DNA from: Falsochrobactrum ovis
GTDB lineage: Bacteria; Pseudomonadota; Alphaproteobacteria; Rhizobiales; Rhizobiaceae
Assembly: GCF_003259955.1 (NCBI RefSeq)
Contig: NZ_QLMK01000002.1
Span: 225,041 to 289,040 of the forward strand
DNA: 64,000 nt
Direction of reading: 5' to 3'
A program made the position numbers and the translations under genes. Below, in pieces: positions 57,601-64,000 of the stretch (position 1 is the stretch's first letter; each line of letters begins with the position of its first letter). Under the pieces are notes generated by a model. It was not told the origin of the DNA. It did not search any database and saw only the letters and a list, made by a program, of their open reading frames with translations.

Positions 57601-58833
57601 CATCGCGTCACCTATGGTTCGCGTCTCTTTGTTGATGATGGCGATATCGTCAAACGTGGTCAGCGTATTGCGGAATGGGATCCATATACCCGTCCGATCC
57701 TGACGGAAGTCGAAGGTACTATCGAATTTGAAGATCTCGTTGATGGTATTTCGGTTTCGGAAACCACAGATGAGTCTACCGGTATTACCAAGCGCGTGGT
57801 CATAGATTGGCGTTCCACTCCACGTGGGGCGGATCTCAAGCCTGCTATGGTCATTAAGGATAAGAACGGTAAGATCGCCAAGCTGTCGAAGGGTGGCGAA
57901 GCACGCTTCATGCTTTCGGTTGAAACGATTCTGTCGTTTGAACCCGGTGCGCATGTGAAGGCCGGTGACGTGATTGCACGTCTGCCAATGGAAAGCGCGA
58001 AGACCAAGGATATTACCGGTGGTCTGCCACGCGTTGCCGAGCTGTTTGAAGCTCGTCGTCCAAAGGATCATGCAGTTATCGCGGAAATTGATGGTACCGT
58101 ACGCTTTGGCCGCGACTATAAGAACAAGCGTCGTATCATTATTGAACCAAATGACGAGACGATCGAACCCGCTGAATATCTGATCCCGAAAGGTAAGCCG
58201 TTCCATCTTCAGGATGGTGACGTTATCGAAAAGGGTGAATATATCCTCGATGGCAACCCGGCACCGCATGACATTCTGGCGATTAAGGGTGTAGAGGCAC
58301 TTGCGTCTTACCTCGTTAATGAAATCCAGGAAGTCTATCGTCTGCAGGGTGTTCTGATCAACGATAAGCACATTGAAGTCATCGTTCGTCAGATGCTTCA
58401 GAAGGTCGAAATCACCGAATCCGGTGACACGGGTTATATCCCGGGCGATCATGTTGATCGTATCGAACTTGATGAAATTAATGATCGTCTTATTGAAGAA
58501 GGCAAAAAGCCAGGTGCCGGCAATCCCGTATTGTTGGGTATCACAAAAGCTTCGCTTCAAACGCCTTCATTCATCTCGGCGGCCTCTTTCCAGGAGACGA
58601 CACGCGTACTTACCGAAGCCGCAGTTGCAGGCAAGGTCGATACGTTGCAGGGTCTCAAGGAAAACGTCATCGTTGGACGTCTTATCCCGGCAGGTACTGG
58701 CGGCATGACGAACCAGATTCGTCGTATTGCAACCGCTCGCGACGAGCTGATCATCGACGAGCGTCGCAAATCAGCCGGTTCGTCCGAAGCAAATGCGATG
58801 TTGACGGATATGACCAATAGTGCAGCGGAATAA
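54631..58833 (+). CDS. rpoC: DNA-directed RNA polymerase subunit beta'
   Basis: The 1400-residue beta' subunit has the N-terminal zinc-binding cysteines ([20 protein letters not shown]). The catalytic motif [12 protein letters not shown] holds the three Asp for Mg2+, and the trigger-loop region includes [17 protein letters not shown] second zinc site ([16 protein letters not shown]) follows, and the C-terminal part reads [35 protein letters not shown] lies before the ATG. A strong terminator follows, which closes the rpoBC operon. Confidence 0.98.
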   Translation: MNQEVMNLFNPQAPAQTFDSIRISIASPEKILSWSYGEIKKPETINYRTFKPERDGLFCARIFGPIKDYECLCGKYKRMKYKGIICEKCGVEVTLSRVRRERMGHIELAAPVAHIWFLKSLPSRIGTLLDMTLKDIERVLYFENYIVTEPGLTSLKEHQLLSEEEYMIAVDEFGEDQFTALIGAEAIFELLASMELESIAADLRVELAETTSELKTKKLMRRLKVVENFIESGNRPEWMIMKIVPVIPPDLRPLVPLDGGRFATSDLNDLYRRVINRNNRLKRLIELRAPGIIIRNEKRMLQEAVDALFDNGRRGRVITGANKRPLKSLSDMLKGKQGRFRQNLLGKRVDYSGRSVIVTGPELKLHQCGLPKKMALELFKPFIYARLDAKGFSSTVKQAKKLVEKERPEVWDILDEVIREHPVLLNRAPTLHRLGIQAFEPVLIEGKAIQLHPLVCTAFNADFDGDQMAVHVPLSLEAQLEARVLMMSTNNILHPANGAPIIVPSQDMVLGLYYLSIEAENEPGQGMAFADMGELQHALEHKVVTLHAKIKGRFKTIDADGNPVSKIYETTPGRMIIGELLPKNAAVSFDICNQEMTKKNISKMIDHVYRHCGQKETVIFCDRIMQLGFAHACKAGISFGKDDMVIPDTKAKIVAETEALTTEYEQQYNDGLITQGEKYNKVVDAWGKATDKITEEMMARIKAVEFDPVTGRQKQMNSVYMMSHSGARGSVNQMRQLGGMRGLMAKPSGEIIETPIISNFKEGLTVNEYFNSTHGARKGLADTALKTANSGYLTRRLVDVAQDAIISEVDCGAEVGLTMQPIVDAGQIVAPIGQRVLGRTALDPILHPQTGDVIVEAGRLIEEKDVEIIEKAGIQSIRIRSALTCETRNGVCAKCYGRDLARGTPVNQGEAVGVIAAQSIGEPGTQLTMRTFHLGGTAQVVDSSYLEASYEGKVTLRNRNVVRNSDGNLVVMGRNMAVLIIDETGKERAVHRVTYGSRLFVDDGDIVKRGQRIAEWDPYTRPILTEVEGTIEFEDLVDGISVSETTDESTGITKRVVIDWRSTPRGADLKPAMVIKDKNGKIAKLSKGGEARFMLSVETILSFEPGAHVKAGDVIARLPMESAKTKDITGGLPRVAELFEARRPKDHAVIAEIDGTVRFGRDYKNKRRIIIEPNDETIEPAEYLIPKGKPFHLQDGDVIEKGEYILDGNPAPHDILAIKGVEALASYLVNEIQEVYRLQGVLINDKHIEVIVRQMLQKVEITESGDTGYIPGDHVDRIELDEINDRLIEEGKKPGAGNPVLLGITKASLQTPSFISAASFQETTRVLTEAAVAGKVDTLQGLKENVIVGRLIPAGTGGMTNQIRRIATARDELIIDERRKSAGSSEANAMLTDMTNSAAE

Positions 58834-58852
58834 AACTGCTGTTAGCGAAACA

Positions 58853-58882
58853 AAAAGCCGCCTGTCGAGGCGGCTTTTTTTA
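58853..58882 (+). terminator. intrinsic terminator of the rpoBC operon
   Basis: AAGCCGCCT and AGGCGGCTT form a stem around a short loop, followed by seven T residues. Confidence 0.9.
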
Positions 58883-58952
58883 TGACTGCTAGTGTCTGAC
58901 GAAATGAGAAGAGGCGCAGTTTCGGCTAGTCAAACGATTTGGCTGTCTGAAA

Positions 58953-59258
58953 CTATTCGGTCTCGTCGCCATCGAATTCTATCAAGGCGACTTGCCCCGA
59001 TAGGGCGGTTTGCCAAGCACTCTTGTGTGGTTCTTCTTCTGGTTGATCGGTAAGGATCGCCATTTCGAGAAGCTCAGCCTGGTCATATCCTTCGTCTGCT
59101 AGGATATTGAGAACTGTTTGAACAAGATCTTCGTTTTCATCTGATTGTAGTAGCAAATGAACTTCAACAGATTCTTCTTCTCCCTCGTTCCAAACCTCGG
59201 CTATGACGAGGTGGACCGATTGCGAATCGTTGTCTGTGGATTGGGTGGAAGAAGACAT
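58953..59258 (-). CDS. hypothetical acidic protein
   Basis: The 101-residue protein is strongly acidic. It opens with a Ser/Thr-rich stretch and then has HLVIAEVWNEGEEESVEVHLLLQSDENEDLVQTVLNILADEGYDQAELLEM and ends EEEPHKSAWQTALSGQVALIEFDG. No named family comes to mind. Genes of this kind, on the opposite strand between rpoC and rpsL, occur in related rhizobia, so it is probably a conserved protein and not a chance frame. Its codon use is like its neighbours. Confidence 0.7.
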   Translation of the reverse strand: MSSSTQSTDNDSQSVHLVIAEVWNEGEEESVEVHLLLQSDENEDLVQTVLNILADEGYDQAELLEMAILTDQPEEEPHKSAWQTALSGQVALIEFDGDETE

Positions 59259-59737
59259 TGATGATTCCTTAACATTGTGTTGAGTGTCGACTCAGTTTTG
59301 ATTAAATAGTGCCTGCTAGTCGCAAGAGACCATGAATAGCTGCAAAATTCGCAGATTTGATACTAAATAATGCAAATATGCTGCGAAACTAGCCTATGAA
59401 GCTCTCAGAACGAAGCTAAAATACGTCGATCTGGCGCTAGCAAGCAGAAACTTAACCCGTAGCCCTTGACGAAAAGCCGAGAAACACGTATCAGCACCTC
59501 ATCTGAGCCGATGTGAGGCTGGCTTTTTCGGAGCGACACGTTCTGAAGTTCGCCTCAAACAGGGTTCGTTTTACGATCGAAATGCAACTTGCCGTTCGCA
59601 TGAAGCAATAGCTTCCTCTGCTTTTGTTCGGGGTGGCCGCAGATGGTGTGGCTGGTCCCGAATTTTGTGCATGAGCACTCCGGTGAAACGGCCCTTCTGG
59701 GGCGCTGATACGAGATTTTATATAGAGGAAGGTTTGG
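59259..59737. other. intergenic region before the str operon
   Basis: This 479-bp space has no supportable reading frame. It contains the candidate str promoter at 59466 and a roughly 240-base leader for rpsL. A small palindrome (TGAGT/ACTCA) sits at 59281-59294. Confidence 0.45.
59466..59494 (+). promoter_or_regulatory. candidate promoter of the rpsL-rpsG-fusA-tuf operon
   Basis: TTGACG (59466-59471, preceded by CC as in rhizobial promoters) and TATCAG (59489-59494) are separated by 17 bp. Confidence 0.5.
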
Positions 59738-60109
59738 ATGCCTACCGTAAACCAGCTGATCCGCAAGCCGCGCACTGCCCCGGTGAAGCGTAATAAGGTT
59801 CCTGCTCTGCAGGCCAACCCGCAGAAGCGCGGCGTTTGCACCCGCGTTTATACGACAACCCCAAAGAAGCCGAACTCGGCTCTTCGTAAGGTTGCCAAAA
59901 TTCGTTTGACTAATGGCTTTGAAGTTATTGGTTATATTCCAGGTGAAGGGCACAACCTTCAGGAGCACTCTGTGGTTATGATCCGTGGCGGTCGCGTAAA
60001 GGACTTGCCAGGTGTGCGTTATCACATTGTTCGTGGTGTTCTTGATACGCAGGGTGTCAAAAACCGTAAACAGCGCCGTTCCAAGTACGGTGCAAAGCGT
60101 CCGAAGTAA
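59738..60109 (+). CDS. rpsL: 30S ribosomal protein S12
   Basis: The 123-residue S12 matches the family: [14 protein letters not shown], then [24 protein letters not shown] and [30 protein letters not shown]. The lysines linked to streptomycin resistance (in TPKKPNSA and GRVKDLPG) are wild type. It is the first gene of the str operon; rpsG follows after 68 bp. Confidence 0.98.
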   Translation: MPTVNQLIRKPRTAPVKRNKVPALQANPQKRGVCTRVYTTTPKKPNSALRKVAKIRLTNGFEVIGYIPGEGHNLQEHSVVMIRGGRVKDLPGVRYHIVRGVLDTQGVKNRKQRRSKYGAKRPK

Positions 60110-60171
60110 GAATTTTCCGGGGATACCGGCCGCCAAAATGGCGAGTTGAGCCCGATGTAATTGAAAGTTGA

Positions 60172-60648
<477 letters not shown>

Positions 60649-60677
60649 TCGTCGAACCCTATTCAAAGAGCAAGAAC

Positions 60678-62762
60678 ATGGCCCGCGAATATAAAATCGA
60701 AGACTACCGTAATTTCGGTATTATGGCGCATATTGACGCCGGTAAGACTACGACGTCAGAGCGTATTCTGTACTACACGGGCAAGAGCCATAAGGTTGGT
60801 GAAACCCATGATGGTTCTGCCACGATGGACTGGATGGCGCAGGAGCAGGAGCGTGGCATCACGATTACCTCTGCTGCGACGACTACGTTTTGGACCGGTC
60901 GCGACGGTAAGAAGCGCCGTTTTAACATCATCGACACTCCGGGCCACGTTGACTTCACGATTGAAGTAGAACGTTCGCTCCGTGTCCTTGACGGTGCAAT
61001 TGCGCTTCTTGATGCGAATGCTGGCGTGGAGCCGCAGACAGAGACTGTTTGGCGTCAGGCTGAGAAATATCATGTACCGCGCATGGTTTTCGTCAACAAA
61101 ATGGATAAGATCGGCGCAGATTTCTATCGCTGCGTTGATATGATCAAGACCCGTCTTGGTGCTGTTCCGCTTGTGATCCAGCTGCCAATCGGTGCCGAGA
61201 ACGAATTCGAAGGCGTTGTCGATCTGATCGAGATGAAATCCTATACTTGGGACGGTTCAATCGGTGCAGACACGGTCGTTGGTGAAGTTCCTACGGACCT
61301 TCAGGCTAAAGCTGAAGAATTCCGTGAAAAGCTGATCGAAACTGCCGTTGAAGTCGATGAAACCGCAATGGAAGCTTATCTGGAAGGCAATATGCCTTCG
61401 AATGATGAGCTGCGCGCTCTGATCCGTAAAGGAACGATTTCTGTTCAGTTCCACCCAGTTCTGTGCGGTACTGCGTTTAAGAACCGTGGTGTTCAGCCTC
61501 TGCTTGATGCAGTTGTTGATTATCTTCCGGCTCCGAACGAAGTTCCAGCGATCAAGGGCATCGATGTAAAGACCGAAGAAGAAACCACGCGTGAATCTTC
61601 GGATGAGGCACCGCTTTCCTTGCTGGCCTTTAAAATCATGAACGATCCTTTTGTGGGTTCGTTGACGTTCGCTCGTATTTATTCGGGTAAGCTGACCAAA
61701 GGTGTTTCGCTTGAAAACACCGTAAAAGGAAAGCGTGAACGTATTGGCCGTATGCTGCAAATGCACTCAAACAGCCGTGAAGACATTGATGAAGCTTTTG
61801 CTGGCGACATCGTTGCTCTGGCTGGTCTGAAGGAAACCACAACGGGTGACACGCTTTGTGATCCGCTGAAGCCGGTTATCCTTGAGCGCATGGAATTCCC
61901 AGATCCGGTTATCGAAATCGCGATTGAACCAAAGACCAAAGCTGACCAAGAAAAGATGGGCATTGCGCTCAATCGTCTGGCGGCTGAAGATCCATCCTTC
62001 CGCGTTAAGTCTGACGAAGAATCTGGTCAGACCATCATCGCAGGTATGGGCGAACTTCACTTGGACATCCTTGTTGATCGCATGAAGCGTGAATTCAAGG
62101 TTGAAGCAAACGTTGGTGCTCCACAGGTTGCATACCGTGAGACGATCACGCGTCAGGCAGAAGTAGACTACACCCACAAGAAGCAGTCCGGTGGTTCGGG
62201 TCAGTTTGCACGCGTCAAGATTATATTCGAACCGCATGAAGGCGACGATTTCATCTTTGATTCAAAGATCGTTGGTGGTGCAGTTCCGAAAGAATATATT
62301 CCAGGCGTTCAGAAGGGTATTGAAAGCGTCATGGGTGCGGGTCCACTTGCTGGCTTCCCGATGCTCGGCGTGAAAGCTACCCTGGTTGACGGTGCTTACC
62401 ACGATGTTGACTCCTCTGTGCTCGCTTTCGAAATCGCTGCTCGCGCAGCATTCCGTGAAGGTGCGCAGAAGGCTGGTGCACAGCTTCTTGAGCCAATTAT
62501 GAAGGTCGAGGTTGTTACACCAGAAGATTATGTGGGTGACGTGATTGGTGATCTGAATTCGCGTCGCGGTCAGATTTCCGGCACTGAAGCTCGCGGTATC
62601 GCCACGGTAGTCAACGCAATGGTTCCGCTGGCCAATATGTTTGGTTATGTGAACAGCCTGCGTTCGATGTCACAGGGCCGTGCGCAGTACACGATGCAGT
62701 TCGACCATTATGAGCCGGTTCCGACTGCGGTTGCACAGGAAATCCAGAAGAAATTCGCGTAA
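60678..62762 (+). CDS. fusA: elongation factor G
   Basis: The 694-residue translocase has the G motifs [17 protein letters not shown] and NKMDKIGAD. Domains II-V follow, including [25 protein letters not shown] and the C-terminal TGDTL/LANMFGY region. The alphaproteobacterial segment between domains is as expected. It lies in the str operon between rpsG and tuf. Confidence 0.98.
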   Translation: MAREYKIEDYRNFGIMAHIDAGKTTTSERILYYTGKSHKVGETHDGSATMDWMAQEQERGITITSAATTTFWTGRDGKKRRFNIIDTPGHVDFTIEVERSLRVLDGAIALLDANAGVEPQTETVWRQAEKYHVPRMVFVNKMDKIGADFYRCVDMIKTRLGAVPLVIQLPIGAENEFEGVVDLIEMKSYTWDGSIGADTVVGEVPTDLQAKAEEFREKLIETAVEVDETAMEAYLEGNMPSNDELRALIRKGTISVQFHPVLCGTAFKNRGVQPLLDAVVDYLPAPNEVPAIKGIDVKTEEETTRESSDEAPLSLLAFKIMNDPFVGSLTFARIYSGKLTKGVSLENTVKGKRERIGRMLQMHSNSREDIDEAFAGDIVALAGLKETTTGDTLCDPLKPVILERMEFPDPVIEIAIEPKTKADQEKMGIALNRLAAEDPSFRVKSDEESGQTIIAGMGELHLDILVDRMKREFKVEANVGAPQVAYRETITRQAEVDYTHKKQSGGSGQFARVKIIFEPHEGDDFIFDSKIVGGAVPKEYIPGVQKGIESVMGAGPLAGFPMLGVKATLVDGAYHDVDSSVLAFEIAARAAFREGAQKAGAQLLEPIMKVEVVTPEDYVGDVIGDLNSRRGQISGTEARGIATVVNAMVPLANMFGYVNSLRSMSQGRAQYTMQFDHYEPVPTAVAQEIQKKFA

Positions 62763-62822
62763 CTTTCGGTTGCGCCAAATAGTAAAATAAGCCTGAGCAG
62801 GCTAGATATTAGGAGAGCTCAG

Positions 62823-63998
62823 ATGGCAAAGAGCAAGTTTGAACGTACTAAGCCCCACGTTAACATTGGCACCATTGGTCACGTTGACCACGGTAAGACC
62901 ACGACGACGGCTGCGATCACCAAGTTTTTCGGTGACTTCCGTGCATATGATCAGATTGATGCTGCACCGGAAGAAAAGGCTCGTGGTATCACCATTTCAA
63001 CGTCCCACGTTGAATATGAAACGGAAAACCGTCACTACGCGCACGTCGACTGCCCAGGTCACGCTGACTATGTTAAGAACATGATCACCGGTGCGGCGCA
63101 GATGGATGGTGCTATTCTGGTGGTTTCGGCTGCTGATGGCCCAATGCCGCAGACCCGCGAGCACATTCTGCTTGCACGTCAGGTTGGTGTTCCTTCGCTT
63201 GTCGTATTCCTGAACAAATGCGATCAGGTTGACGATGAGGAATTGCTGGAACTGGTCGATATGGAAGTTCGTGAACTTCTGTCGAACTACGACTTCCCAG
63301 GTGATGAAATTCCTATCATCCGTGGTTCCGCTCTTGCGGCTCTTGAAGACTCCAACAAAGAGCTGGGCGAAGATGCAATTCGTAAGCTGATGGAAGCGGT
63401 TGACACCTATATCCCAACCCCAGAGCGTCCAGTTGATCAGCCATTCCTGATGCCAATTGAAGACGTGTTCTCGATTTCGGGCCGTGGTACTGTTGTTACT
63501 GGTCGTGTTGAGCGCGGTATCGTTAAGGTTGGTGAAGAAGTTGAGATCGTTGGTATTCGCCCAACGTCCAAGACGACTGTTACCGGCGTTGAAATGTTCC
63601 GCAAGCTGCTCGATCAGGGTCAGGCTGGTGACAATATTGGTGCACTGGTTCGTGGTGTTGGTCGTGAAGACGTTGAGCGTGGTCAGGTTCTCTGCAAGCC
63701 AGGTTCGGTTAAGCCACACACCAAGTTCAAGGCAGAAGCTTATATTCTGACCAAGGAAGAAGGTGGTCGTCATACGCCATTTTTCACCAACTACCGTCCA
63801 CAGTTCTACTTCCGTACGACTGACGTGACCGGTATTGTGACGCTGCCAGAAGGCACGGAAATGGTTATGCCTGGTGACAACGTCTCGGTTGATGTTTCAC
63901 TCATCGTGCCGATTGCTATGGAAGAGAAGCTTCGCTTCGCTATCCGTGAAGGTGGCCGCACCGTTGGTGCAGGCATCGTAGCTTCGATCATCGAATAA
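62823..63998 (+). CDS. tuf: elongation factor Tu, second copy
   Basis: The 391-residue protein is identical to that at 44837-46012. AGGAGAG lies before the ATG. It follows fusA after 60 bp as the last gene of the str operon seen here; the S10 ribosomal operon would be expected just past the window. Confidence 0.98.
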   Translation: MAKSKFERTKPHVNIGTIGHVDHGKTTTTAAITKFFGDFRAYDQIDAAPEEKARGITISTSHVEYETENRHYAHVDCPGHADYVKNMITGAAQMDGAILVVSAADGPMPQTREHILLARQVGVPSLVVFLNKCDQVDDEELLELVDMEVRELLSNYDFPGDEIPIIRGSALAALEDSNKELGEDAIRKLMEAVDTYIPTPERPVDQPFLMPIEDVFSISGRGTVVTGRVERGIVKVGEEVEIVGIRPTSKTTVTGVEMFRKLLDQGQAGDNIGALVRGVGREDVERGQVLCKPGSVKPHTKFKAEAYILTKEEGGRHTPFFTNYRPQFYFRTTDVTGIVTLPEGTEMVMPGDNVSVDVSLIVPIAMEEKLRFAIREGGRTVGAGIVASIIE

Positions 63999-64000
63999 AT

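Noticed and set aside
57079-58560. A 493-codon open frame on the minus strand inside rpoC, with similar long antisense frames inside rpoB and tuf
   Set aside because: These are by-products of the codon bias of highly expressed genes. The translations have no family features and the sense genes are complete.

Overview
The window is a chromosomal segment of an alphaproteobacterium of the order Hyphomicrobiales (Rhizobiales), most likely close to Brucellaceae. The evidence is gene order and protein family content. The segments sfsA-map-radC, aminotransferase-hom-glpX-recJ, cysE-DUF3126, CspA-like-DUF192 and tRNA-Tyr/tRNA-Gly-tuf-tRNA-Trp-secE-nusG-rplKAJL-rpoBC-rpsL-rpsG-fusA-tuf are all typical of that group. 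RpoB (1377 aa), RpoC (1400 aa) and L10 (172 aa, GTG start) have alphaproteobacterial lengths. I found no insertion sequence, prophage, CRISPR array or rRNA gene. The placement is inferred from memory of families, not from a search.

Bases 1-7 kb hold the 3' end of an MscS-type channel gene, a dimethylglycine/sarcosine dehydrogenase-like flavoprotein behind a GlxA/GbdR-type AraC regulator, a 44-residue entericidin-like lipoprotein, and a GT39-type membrane glycosyltransferase. Bases 7.3-13.2 kb are a cobalamin locus in visible decay. cobQ and cobU look intact. cobB has lost both residues of its glutamine amidotransferase active site. A cbiD gene survives only as its N-terminal part, with the active motif eroded. 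cobC is a frameshifted remnant directly after cobB. This is the most notable part of the window.

Bases 13-23 kb are accessory metabolism: an orphan periplasmic binding protein, a flavin reductase, a secreted alpha/beta hydrolase, a lipoprotein, and a six-gene peptide operon (M19 dipeptidase, family 5 binding protein, two permeases, two ATPases). Bases 23-44 kb are mostly housekeeping genes: an Omp25-like barrel, radC-map-sfsA, two tRNA-Glu genes duplicated with their promoters, an M15-type lipoprotein, an aminotransferase, hom, glpX, recJ, a Tim44-like protein, gloA, a double cold-shock protein, DUF192, a hydrolase, cysE, DUF3126, a gamma-carbonic-anhydrase-like protein, a PAS protein, a rhomboid protease, a CBS protein and rlmB.

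Bases 44.5-64 kb are the transcription and translation super-cluster, bracketed by two apparently identical tuf genes 18 kb apart. The intergenic spaces between its operons hold strong hairpins and leader structures (the L11 and L10 leaders, and the rplL-rpoB and rpoB-rpoC spacers) that suggest autoregulation and RNA processing. Nothing in this half looks horizontally acquired.

Part of the work was start-codon choice. Several genes start at an internal codon supported by a ribosome binding site or an ATGA overlap, and several use TTG or GTG.
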